This document shows, one piece after another, positions 1 to 7,347 of a stretch of 10,583 bases of DNA. The position numbers and the translations under genes were made by a program. The notes under the pieces were generated by a model. The model was not told the origin of the DNA and did no database searches. It saw only the letters and a program-made list of their open reading frames with translations. The DNA is from Euperipatoides rowelli. Its lineage: Eukaryota > Onychophora > Udeonychophora > Euonychophora > Peripatopsidae. The DNA lies in the NCBI GenBank assembly GCA_003024985.2, contig PXIH01S0056346.1, one strand, 5' to 3'. Within the stretch, counting starts at the first letter, position 1, and each line of letters opens with the position of its first letter.

Positions 1-204
1 TAGTGTTTAGCATACTCCCAACATAGCACAAACTTGTAATTTGGCATGTAGGTAGGTTCCATAATGTAGACAATGAAAATAGACTTGGGTATTTTGTTGG
101 GGTTCAAATGGCCCGGTAGTGTTTAGCATACTTCCCAACATAGCACAAACTTTTAATTTGGCAAGTAGGTAGGTTCCTTAATGTAGACAATGAAAATAGG
201 TTTG
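1..204. repeat. Two copies of a ~116-bp tandem repeat
   Basis: A unit starting TAGTGTTTAGCATAC begins at 1 and again at 117, a period of 116 bp. About 88 bp of each copy can be aligned (1-87 and 117-204). They differ by roughly five substitutions and one inserted T, so they are about 93% alike. The second copy breaks off at the ambiguous base at 205, after the shared AATGTAGACAATGAAAATAG segment. The first copy starts exactly at the window edge, so the array probably continues to the left. There is no coding signal. It could be a minisatellite or satellite edge, or the repeated end of a larger element; the window cannot tell these apart. Confidence 0.85.
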
Positions 205-380
205 NTAGCCTATACCTTACTTATTTATTTTCTTATTCTAACAAGAGTCAAAATTTCTCTTTGCTTTTGTTAAAGGCTGGTCTATTTTTATCAATGATAA
301 CATGACGTCTAAAAATAGATAGAATAAATCTGCTCTTGAGATTATTAATAAATTTAATAAGTTTATGTTTCCTTTATTAA

Positions 381-512
381 AATAATCAAATTATAAACCC
401 TGGAGTTATGGAAATAATATCCTGTTCAAATCCTAAAGGATATACTTATACATTGCGTGCTTTGGAATTTTTTTCATTTTCAAATTCAACTTTAATTGGG
501 ATAATATTAACA
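381..512 (+). pseudogene. Possible LINE endonuclease scrap (very tentative)
   Basis: A short plus-strand open run of 44 codons contains the peptide SNPKGYTYTLRA. Endonucleases of L1-type LINEs have a segment of the form NP-x-x-K-x-YTY/W just before the strand that carries the catalytic Asp, and this peptide resembles it. Immediately upstream, in another frame (about 275-370), the peptide SALEIINKFNKFM has the helical character expected before that segment. Neither the SxIDxxL strand nor the SDH motif is visible downstream. The match rests on about ten residues in AT-rich DNA and may be chance. If real, it would be a third LINE-derived piece in the window, on the same strand as the large LINE. 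Confidence 0.22.
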
Positions 513-1245
513 TAATCAAATTACTACTTCTTATTCATATTATATAAGCTTTAAGAAAGTAAGTTGAATCATATTAAATCAGATTTAGATTATGTTATGT
601 CACTCCAATGTTTGACATCATGTGTACACTGTACAGTATGTCAAAACTAATTATTATTTATTTTTCATTTAATATAAGCAGTTATTACGTCTATGCACCC
701 ATTTATAAATGTGTATTAATCAACATCATTCTAAGAAAACATCATACATACAGCATCTGTATGTATGTATGCTGGGAATANGGTCTGTGCATGATTTTCA
801 GCATCTCTACTGCCCCCTCCACCTTATCCCTTTTAATTCATGCCTTGTCCAAAAAAAATAATTGTTTTATTAATTATGTCCCTGTTAAAATTTGTCAAAC
901 CCGAGATATAATGTTAATAATTCTCTATCAGTTGCATCTGAAATTACAAGTAAGTTAATTTCCTTTTTTTTCCTTATTAAAATAATTACAATGCAACATA
1001 AAGTGTTCTAATGCGCCCTCTATGTTTTCTTTACACAATGACAATGTTTCCTATTTGATTCCATTAATATGTTCTACTATTTAAAAGCAAACTCCAAGTT
1101 CTTACCTGAAAATGGGACTACTTCTGATACTTCCTAATCTACTTTTTTAAAAAATATGTTTCACATTCCACTTCCGGTTTTTGAAGGTGAACAATGTAAG
1201 TGTTAGCTCTCAATTTAGCTGGACAGTAAAATAATATTGGTTCCT

Positions 1246-1262
1246 CCCCCCCCCACCCCTCC
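1246..1262. repeat. C-rich tract (G-rich on minus strand)
   Basis: A run of nine C (1246-1254) is followed by ACCCC and TCC. The complementary strand has closely spaced G runs. This is conspicuous in a roughly 70% AT setting and could slip during replication or sequencing. No gene or promoter lies next to it. Confidence 0.6.
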
Positions 1263-1483
1263 AATTAGTTATAGCTGATTTTAGCATCAATATATTAACA
1301 GTATGAGTAAAGTTACAAGCAATAGAACATATTTTGTTCAAGAAGATATAGTACGGTGGGATAAGGCTGAAATTTAGTCTAAAGTGGCACAATGGATAGA
1401 AAACATGAAACTTGGCAGACTTTGCCTTTAGACCTTAGGTAAGATTTCTGGATCAGGAGCCACTTGAAATTCCCCATAGAAAC

Positions 1484-1673
1484 AAAAAGGTGGCCATTTT
1501 TAAAAATTGCTTGAAAAATTCTTAAAAATGCTAAAATAGTTTCACACTAGTGATACGCATATCATTTTCATATATATTTAGGCTGGGGAACTGAAACATT
1601 AACTTAAAATTGTGCATTTTTATTTTTAAATAAAAAAAATTGGATTTCATAATTGCAAAATGGCCACTTTTTT
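1484..1673. repeat. 17-bp inverted repeat, arms 1484-1500 and 1657-1673
   Basis: The left arm AAAAAGGTGGCCATTTT and the reverse complement of the right arm differ at one position in 17. The arms enclose 156 bp of AT-rich DNA with no open frame. The arrangement could be the terminal repeats of a small non-autonomous DNA transposon or a degenerate fold-back, but I could not find a target-site duplication just outside the arms. The core TGGCCA is itself palindromic, which lowers the weight of the match. Confidence 0.5.
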
Positions 1674-2806
1674 ACATTTTTTTTTTTTACAAGATTTGTG
1701 TTTTAATCATCTGAAGTTGCAGAAATATTAAAATATAGGACAACTACAGATCATTATGCTATTAAATACCTAAAGTTATTTATAGATGGCACCACATGAA
1801 TTGTATTTCAAATTGAGGTCTTTGAAGAACTGGGCATGCTTAGGATTCCATATCTGATTTTTAATTATTTACAGTTATTCAACATTATTGGCTATGGCTT
1901 CATAATCTAGGTATGAAATTTTTGTTACATAATGTAGATTCATAAAAAAAATTCATTTGTTATGAATAACTTTTAGAATAGTGTATGTGTGAGTAAAAAA
2001 ATTAAAAAATAAACATTTATTTTAATAAATAAGCTTAACATATAACTGGAAAGATGAAAGAAAAGGTTATGTAGATTTAGATTTTGTAATTCTTCATTTT
2101 GAAATCTTTAAAGGATAATTTCACTATATTTGTGATCCAAAAAGAGTATAAATACCACAAAGTAGATGTGAAAAACACAACGTTAAGTACCTAAAATGTT
2201 CGAGAAACTACCAAAACTTATTATAGAGTGCCAATTAGTAACCATTTGTAGAGACTTTTTTTTTTACTATTTGTAGAGACATCTACAGTTATTTAATTTA
2301 TTCATAAACTTCATAAATTAATATTTTCTTTCAATCAAACAAAACAAACTGAATTTGTTTTCGTTTTTGCAAACCAAGAGCACCCCATCATTATGCAGTA
2401 CATTGAATGTTTATTTGCTACCTAAAATTCTAGCAAACTAAGTTTATATTGTTAATACTTAATAGAGAACAATCCTAATTATGATTATTTTAACCACTCT
2501 AGGATAGATGACAAGAATAAAGAACGTTAGGTTGTCCATGATGTCTCAGAACAAATCTCTTTGACAGTTGTAGTAATTTTGAACAAAATTTAGTATAGTT
2601 CTTCCATTGTAAATGTTACTTTTGACGATGTACACATTTAAGTTATTCTTGAAAGAAACCTTCTACAATATTTTTTACTTACAGTATTTTTAATAGACTC
2701 TTCTATACTATTTAAAACAAACATATTTTCAAAGAAACAATTATATAAAAACTACTTTTTTAACTTTAACTTTTTTTTTTTTTGTAACATTCCATTATTC
2801 TATATT
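1674..2806. other. AT-rich non-coding stretch, no recognisable gene
   Basis: Nothing with coding character was seen on either strand. There are many A and T homopolymers (for example 1677-1688 and 2771-2783) and a 12-bp direct repeat ATTTGTAGAGAC at 2244-2255 and 2269-2280, separated by 13 bp that are mostly T. This is probably old intergenic or intronic sequence. Confidence 0.65.
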
Positions 2807-2821
2807 AAGTTTGTTTTTATG
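2807..2821 (+). repeat. 5' target-site duplication of the SINE
   Basis: AAGTTTGTTTTTATG here matches AAGTTTGTTTATATG at 3106-3120 with one mismatch in 15. The pair sits exactly at the edges of the tRNA-derived element between them, as expected from LINE-type target-primed insertion. Confidence 0.85.
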
Positions 2822-2834
2822 CGTCTCGGTTCCG

Positions 2835-2899
2835 TGGTCGAGCGGTCGTCTCCGCTTGATGAACCTAAGGCATATGCTGAGGTGTACAGGTTCGCTCTT
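2835..2899 (+). promoter_or_regulatory. Internal pol III promoter (A box and B box) of the SINE
   Basis: The A box at 2835-2845 (TGGTCGAGCGG) fits the tRNA A-box consensus fully. The B box at 2889-2899 (GGTTCGCTCTT) keeps GGTTCG but departs at the conserved A and the final CC. Together they form a type 2 RNA polymerase III promoter; the weakened B box may reduce its strength. Confidence 0.7.
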
Positions 2900-2905
2900 C
2901 GGCTT

Positions 2906-2973
2906 GGGCAGATAAGGAACGGTTTTTCCCTATCTGTAACAGCTCGCTTTGGGTTTTTCCAGGTATGCTGCCC
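2906..2973 (+). other. Nested inverted repeats in the SINE central domain
   Basis: An inner hairpin pairs CAGATAAGGAA (2909-2919) with TTCCCTATCTG (2926-2936): ten of eleven positions match around a six-base loop. An outer pair, GGGCAG (2906-2911) with CTGCCC (2968-2973), could close the whole domain, but it shares 2909-2911 with the inner stem, so the two would compete or switch. Conserved central domains of SINE superfamilies occupy this position, but I cannot assign this one to a named domain. Confidence 0.6.
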
Positions 2974-3105
2974 TTGTTAATATCTTAGGAACCTGTTTCT
3001 GGTGTATTAATTGTAAAATTATCTGGCATATTTAAATTGAATAAACTCAAAAAAATACATCTCTTCTCCGTTCGAGGCTAGGGGAGATTTATTTTTTTTT
3101 AAAAA

Positions 3106-3120
3106 AAGTTTGTTTATATG
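3106..3120 (+). repeat. 3' target-site duplication of the SINE
   Basis: AAGTTTGTTTATATG is the partner of the copy at 2807-2821, with one difference in 15. It directly follows the SINE tail and fixes the 3' boundary. Confidence 0.85.
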
Positions 3121-3395
3121 TGTAAAATTTTATATGTATTTTTGTCTCATCAACACGATTGTTTACTAAATAAACAACTGGCTTAAGCATTTGAAACAAT
3201 ACTTTGTTCTACCAAATTCAAAATTTATTTATTTAAAGTTTGATAGAAAATGGAGAAGGAAAGATTTGAAAATTCTGTATAATTTTTGATGGTGGTTGTG
3301 TAACATTCATTAGAAAGGTGTAAAAAGAAAGTGTAATTAAAATTGAAACAAATACAATGCCAGTTGATTTAGCTAAAGATAAATTTCCGAGTTTC
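3121..3395. other. AT-rich spacer between SINE and piggyBac relic
   Basis: This is AT-rich sequence without a credible open frame. It is probably the older DNA into which the SINE inserted. No feature could be supported. Confidence 0.6.
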
Positions 3396-3417
3396 TTAAC
3401 CCTTTCATGCCCATACC
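3396..3417 (-). repeat. piggyBac terminal sequence with TTAA target site
   Basis: TTAA followed by CCCTTTCATGCCCATACC marks the outer edge of the element on the transposase 3' side. The assignment rests on the TTAA, the CCCTTT start and the position about 200 bp beyond the transposase Cys-rich end. The partner terminal repeat was not found. Confidence 0.6.
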
Positions 3418-3428
3418 AAAACTACCAG

Positions 3429-3457
3429 ACAAAAATTGTTGTTCACAACATTTTTGT
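3429..3457. repeat. Subterminal near-perfect palindrome
   Basis: ACAAAAATTGTTGT (3429-3442) faces ACAACATTTTTGT (3445-3457). The arms are complementary over 13 positions with one bulged T, separated by two bases. It lies 12 bp inside the putative piggyBac terminus. Subterminal repeats near the ends serve as transposase-binding sites in some elements of this superfamily; that role here is inference. Confidence 0.6.
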
Positions 3458-3599
3458 GATACAATATAACAAAATTAGGGCCAAAAAAATTTTGAAAAAA
3501 AAAATAATAATATTTATTTTGTTTTTCAGATTGGCTAATACAGTTGCCAGTGGGCGTTTATGGTAAAACAATATTAAAGTTAATAATAAGCATTGATGA

Positions 3600-4717
3600 A
3601 GAAATGGTATGAAAGTTAACAAACACGAATGTATGCCTACACAGAGACTAGTTTTGCATTTAGAGCAAACAAACTTTTACATCCATAATATTTACATCTT
3701 GGAGGGTGCTGAAAATTTGTAAACACTGGCCAGTGATTATATTTATCATATCAAATAGCACTTTTTACTGCATTTGATGATAATTTTTTTAGTAACAAGC
3801 ACTATCCCTGCGCACAGATAATTTATATCCCCATTTTACAGTTTTTTTTGCAAGTAAACTTTAAATCCAATGTGGCCCTTAAATGGTACCATCATTTCAT
3901 TTAAAGAATGAAGTCCTTCAGGGTTTCACAGATACTTTAGAACATTTTTAAAATATGTTCTATCAAAGGACAAATTTTATAAAGGTGATCATACTTATCT
4001 GAATCAAGTGGTTCCATTAAATTATTGTCAGCATAGTGGAAACATCATAATATTTCATTAAATCTATTGGGCTGATGGTGATGTAATAGAGGTTTTAGCA
4101 GTTGCTTGAGCCCAATATTTTCATCAGGGTGATATTCTAACAATATCCACAAACATGATAAATCCTAATAACTTTCTGAGCTCTTCCGTGTTATTGGCTG
4201 TAAAGTACTAGACCCTTCAAGTTCAGGTTGGACTCTATAAAGATTACTTTGAAATTCAAGATGATCATAAAAGTTTTTATTTTAAAAAAATGCAAATAAT
4301 GTAATGGTGAGGAATTTACTCCTAGTTTGTATTCCACATTGACTGATGGGGGAGAATAAAATGTTGTTTCACTGGGTGGTTTTGGCATATCTCATGTTCT
4401 CCAGCATTGTGTGTCTTTTCCAAATGATGTAGAGATTTTGAATCATGGAATCATAAAATTCTACAATAATTACTTGAATCAAAATAATTGCAGAATTCAG
4501 CCAACCTTTCAATCTCAGTTACACTTTCAGACTCCATTTTATATTCATTTTCTTCAAGGTCCAAATCATTTTCATTGTCTGAATCATCAACCAGGTCATC
4601 TTCACTTTCTTGGTCAGTAATAGTAGCAAAATGAACATTTTGGTTTCTTTTCTTTCCATAGAAAGAACTCAAAATTAAAAATATCATAGGCATTAATCTG
4701 TAACCATTATGGCCCAT
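3600..4717 (-). pseudogene. piggyBac transposase pseudogene, internally deleted
   Basis: Read on the minus strand, the order of pieces follows a piggyBac transposase. First is an 89-codon open stretch from ATG at 4717 with an acidic run (ESEDDLVDDSDNEND) typical of the N-terminal region. Next, in shifted frames, come FYDHLEFQSNLYRVQPE (about 4290-4220), RKLLGFIMFVDIVRIS, and a segment with KYYDVSTML and PLDSDKYDHLYKICP (about 4080-3960). Then come SLNEMMVPFKG (about 3907-3873), matching the conserved 'DE-x-M-x-PFKG' block with Asp replaced by Asn, and VKWGYKLSV (about 3845-3815). Only about 100 bp later the C-terminal Cys-rich domain starts: HPPRCKYYGCKS (about 3713-3680), then CSKCKTSLC and HSC in another frame. 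The section between WGYK and this domain, which normally spans some 200 or more residues and carries the later catalytic Asp residues, is missing. There are several stops and frameshifts. It cannot encode an active enzyme. Confidence 0.8.
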
Positions 4718-4720
4718 TGG

Positions 4721-4870
4721 CTATTGAAATAGCCATCACTGATTTTTAACAAATTTTGGGGATTTTTATTATTTTTAATTATTTTTTTCTTGTTATCCAC
4801 ATTCTTTAGGGCTTTATAACAAAATTAAAATTAAAATCATTAGTTTAAATACAGTAGTACCCACATTGCA
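4721..4870. other. Junction between piggyBac relic and LINE
   Basis: This 150-bp stretch should contain either the missing 5' terminus of the piggyBac element or the 5' end of the LINE. I see neither a TTAA-ended inverted repeat nor a clear LINE start. The exact LINE start and its target-site duplication are unknown. Confidence 0.4.
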
Positions 4871-4904
4871 GAGAAAAATGAGGACACAGCCATGTTTAAC
4901 ATTG

Positions 4905-5534
4905 TTTTTCAAAATTCCAGTATATACTATCATCTTTTTTTGATAATATAATTTATTCTAGGTTCTTAGAGTTTGGTGAAGTGATTCATACTACTGCAAA
5001 TAAAAGAACTTCCAGGTAATATCATTATTGAATCGTTCTAGTGGAAATACAACTAAAGCTCAAGGATAATATTATTAAAGAAAATGTACCTGTGGTATTC
5101 GAATTGGACAATGCTAAATATTTTTTAAAAATAATAGGCAGAAGTAAGTTTTGTTTTAGTTGTCTGGGAAATGATCATTTGGCTGCTGATTGTAATTTTA
5201 ATTATTNTGGGAATTGTAAAAAGAAGAAATTTAACCCACATTCTTGTCAGGGCTCATATGCCAATAAGCTTAAAAGTAATCAAGATTTTTTTTTCAATAT
5301 TTATTCAGTGACACAGAGGAAACTTACAACAATAATGACTAGATGGAACAGGATAAGCAAAGTTCAAGGAAGACATCGATGATGGAGAAAATCCAGAGGT
5401 ATATCAAAAGAAATTGAGTATATGAGAAAACTAAAAAAATTCAGTGATAACACAATACCAAGGATGCCTTTTTATCTGAAGGACAAGAGTATAGTTGGAG
5501 TGATAATGATTTTCCAAAACTGGACAAAAAGTAA
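4905..5534 (+). pseudogene. LINE ORF1 pseudogene (nucleic-acid-binding, CCHC knuckle)
   Basis: ORF1 proteins of LINEs bind the element RNA and act as chaperones in the RNP. Here the frame open from 5041 contains CFSCLGNDHLAADC (5152-5193), a perfect C-x2-C-x4-H-x4-C zinc knuckle. A second Cys/His cluster (GNCKKKKFNPHSC) and then GSYANKLKS follow, as in Tx1-type ORF1. The same frame continues upstream through stops at 5017 and 5029 into FLEFGEVIHTTANKRTSR (4963-5016), which has the character of an RRM-like strand-helix end. Further upstream, KIPVYTIIFF in another frame (about 4911-4940) may extend it. Downstream the frame is lost, but YSWSDNDFPKLDKK before TAA at 5532-5534 in a third frame looks like the natural C-terminus. 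The ambiguous base 5207 falls within it. No start codon could be assigned. Compared with usual ORF1 lengths, the N-terminal half is missing or unrecognisable. Confidence 0.78.
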
Positions 5535-5754
5535 TTAGTTTTATTCATTGGTTTTATAAGAAAAGACAGGTGGAAATTATTTTGAGAAAGGATTGTATTT
5601 TTTTTTTTTGTTAATTGTTCTTGATTTTTTGGATTTTATGATTGGTTGTTAGGGTGTATATAGAATTTAAATGTATAAGTTTTTTTTCTCTCTCTAATTT
5701 GGATTTTTACTCTGATATTATTTTACTCATTACTGAATGTAGTAATGAATAATT
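5535..5754 (+). other. LINE inter-ORF region with hairpin at 5727-5748
   Basis: This T-rich spacer separates ORF1 and ORF2. Near its end TCATTAC (5727-5733) pairs perfectly with GTAATGA (5742-5748) around an eight-base loop, six bases before the likely ORF2 start ATG at 5755. Such a structure could affect ORF2 translation, but in a single decayed copy this may be chance. Confidence 0.5.
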
Positions 5755-5781
5755 ATGCACAAGGTGTTAGTAATGACAGTC

Positions 5782-6400
5782 TTTAAAGTTATGTCTATCA
5801 ACATACAAGGGCTGACTAAAAGGACCAAAGCTAGGAAGCATGTTAAATATGTTGAGGACAAATTTATAAAAATTTTATGTATACAGGAGTCAAAAATTAA
5901 ATTCAGCAATGATAAGATTTTTGACATATTTAGGGAAAATTATAGTGTACATGTCGTTTTATTCACCCACTTCATCAATTAGGCTGGTATTCGCTATGGA
6001 TAGATGTATTATTGTTCAATTTTCTTTTGATAACAATCTGTATCTAGTATTAAATTATTATGGTCCAAATATTATGGCACACAATAAAGTTCTTATCTGT
6101 AATGTATTAGCAAAATCAATGCCCGGTGACAAGTTCATTATATTTTGTTCAGATTTTAATTTTAAAAATCCTTTAGTAATAATTAAAGCTTTTATATTTT
6201 TTGTTGAACATTTTAGGTATGGTAATTAAGATGACTTGTAATTTGGATAAACAAGATGTTCCAACCAGATTGGGGGTAGGAACTAGTTCAACTATAGATT
6301 TTATTTTCATGTTTTGCAATCATATGTCTAGTAAAGCTGATTTTCAACTGGAAACAGTGCCATTCTCAGATCATAGAGTGTTGAGTGTGAAAATGTATAT
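5782..6400 (+). pseudogene. AP-type endonuclease domain of LINE ORF2
   Basis: The motifs of the exonuclease-endonuclease-phosphatase fold appear in the correct order but in three different frames. MSINIQGL carries the metal-site Asn (codon 5800-5802). CIQESK carries the catalytic Glu (5887-5889). After a frameshift, LVLNYYGPN (about 6045-6071) matches the NVYGPN strand, and SDFN (6149-6160) keeps Asp and Asn of the GDFN motif, with Gly changed to Ser. After another frameshift, SSTIDFIF matches the SxIDYIL strand, and SDHRVLSV holds the final catalytic Asp-His pair (6369-6374). The gap between SDFN and TIDFIF is shorter than usual, suggesting a deletion of tens of residues near 6170-6240. Confidence 0.85.
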
Positions 6401-6450
6401 AGGGTTCATCATCAGGTGGATAAAGTTGATGAATATGTCAGAGTAATAAA

Positions 6451-7347
6451 ATGTACAAGGCACTTTGCGCATATCTTCAGTTAAGTATAGCTACTTTTAA
6501 TGAAATTTACATATTGGCAAACCAAGTTATTAACAATAAAGAAATATTTATTTATTATTGGATGCTTTTGAAGAAATCCATAATGAACATATTTAAAAAC
6601 TTAAATTGGTCCTACCTATCTGAAAGGCATCTTGAATTGAACAATTTAAAAATTAAATTAGGATCTATAGACACAATGAAAGAAGGAGAATTGATTAAAA
6701 TTAATGAAAATAAACATCAAATCAATGTACTTGGGAGGAACGTTAAAATACTGGGATTTCTAATTATTAAAAAAATTATTAATGAAAGTAATAACAATTT
6801 AAAGAAGTTATCTCAAATGAGATTATTCAAGAAACCCTCTCCATTAAATCTGCATGTCATATCTGATGGAGGTAGGATATTATATAACAATGGAATGTTC
6901 CAGTATATTTTCCAGTTTTATAGTAAATTGTTTAACTCAACTACAGCTCAGTTCTGTCTGAATGCAGGATAGGATCTTGTATCTAGTGTAACAGATAAAG
7001 AAGGTGAGGCTGAGTATAACTTTATTATTAATGGGGAGATGATAATGAATTCAATGAACAAGATGAATAAACATTCAGAATCTGGACCAGACTTGTTAAA
7101 TAGGAAAGTTTATAATCAATTCAGTCATGCTATAATCCCCATTTTAGGAAAATATTTAACAAATTATTATGCTCTCTTTTTTTCAAGGTATACTTTATTA
7201 AGTTGTTTTTTTAATATCAATTCTCCAAAAAAAAAAATCAAATATGGTGATTCCTACATATGGATCATAAATGACATTATACCAGTATCTAGTATAAATT
7301 ACCGATGCAAAAGTATTTTCAAGGATCCTAAATGGAAAATTAAATAA
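6451..7347 (+). pseudogene. Linker and RT fingers of LINE ORF2
   Basis: One frame runs from 6451 to 7347, broken only by TAG at 6970-6972. It contains a Lys/Asn/Leu-rich helical linker, then FQFYSKLFNS (about 6909-6938), matching the 'YYxxLF' element before the RT. SGPDLLNRKVYNQF (about 7081-7122) matches the 'GPDGLPAEFYKAF' fingers block. Near the end, PVSSINYRCKSIFK aligns with the 'RPISLLNxDYKIF' block. At about 7325 the reading moves to another frame, where ILNGKLNNYINGLVF and FQFACKGRSI continue the domain. Confidence 0.78.

Larger units (their letters stand above)
205..1483. other. AT-rich non-coding stretch, no recognisable gene
   Basis: This stretch has A/T homopolymers, a short TATG/GTAT microsatellite near 760-772 and ambiguous bases at 205 and 781. 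The longest open frame (608-958, plus) has the low-complexity Ile/Tyr/Ser composition of random AT-rich DNA, runs through the ambiguous base and shows no domain. A C-rich tract at 1246-1262 is the only marked composition change. One doubtful LINE endonuclease scrap is listed separately. I see no other feature. Confidence 0.7.
2822..3105 (+). mobile_element. tRNA-derived SINE, apparently full length
   Basis: This 284-bp element is set in AT-rich DNA and flanked by a 15-bp target-site duplication. Its head is tRNA-like: an A box TGGTCGAGCGG (2835-2845) and a B box GGTTCGCTCTT (2889-2899), whose starts are 54 bp apart. That spacing exceeds the usual ~44 bp and suits a long-variable-arm (Leu/Ser type) tRNA ancestor; GGTCGAGCGG also resembles the D-arm of such tRNAs. 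A central domain with nested inverted repeats (2906-2973) follows. A 3' part contains AATAAA (3040-3045), a CTTCTCC/GGGGAGA complementary pair (about 3063-3087) and a tail of AT, T9 and a short A run. The many CpG sites in the head and the near-identical duplication suggest a fairly recent insertion. It would be transcribed by RNA polymerase III and moved by a partner LINE; that is family knowledge, not seen here. I do not recognise the SINE family. Confidence 0.85.
3396..4720 (-). mobile_element. Degenerate piggyBac-type DNA transposon
   Basis: At 3396-3399 a TTAA, the target site used by piggyBac elements, is followed by CCCTTTCATGCCCATACC (3400-3417), which resembles the CCCTTT-starting termini common in this superfamily. 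Inside lies a 29-bp near-palindrome (3429-3457), and then a minus-strand transposase pseudogene reading away from higher coordinates, so this terminus is the transposase 3' side. The opposite terminus, expected as GGGCATGAAAGGGTTAA-like sequence beyond 4720, was not found; it may be lost, too diverged, or displaced by the LINE that begins shortly after. With about 1.3 kb left, the element is shorter than autonomous piggyBac elements (roughly 2-2.5 kb), mainly because part of the transposase is deleted. Confidence 0.75.

Noticed and set aside
608-958. 116-codon plus-strand open frame
   Set aside because: It runs through an ambiguous base, has low-complexity Ile/Ser/Tyr composition, shows no domain and lies in AT-rich DNA; most likely a chance open frame.
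2828-2910. Functional tRNA-Leu or tRNA-Ser gene
   Set aside because: The arms do not form a complete cloverleaf, the B box is degraded, and the sequence is part of a 284-bp unit bounded by a target-site duplication, which indicates a SINE.
3357-3566. 69-codon plus-strand open frame
   Set aside because: It spans the piggyBac terminus and the subterminal palindrome and has no domain; a chance frame.
4411-4620. Plus-strand open frame rich in His, Phe and Asn
   Set aside because: It is antisense to the acidic N-terminal part of the piggyBac transposase; its His/Phe composition simply mirrors the GAA/GAT-rich opposite strand.
5152-5193. Retroviral nucleocapsid-type zinc knuckle
   Set aside because: The CCHC motif alone would allow it, but it is followed by an AP-type endonuclease and an L1-type reverse transcriptase, with no protease, integrase or LTRs, so a LINE ORF1 is the better explanation.
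5730-5927. Minus-strand open frame with hydrophobic residues resembling membrane segments
   Set aside because: It lies antisense to the start of the LINE endonuclease, whose motifs are clear on the plus strand.
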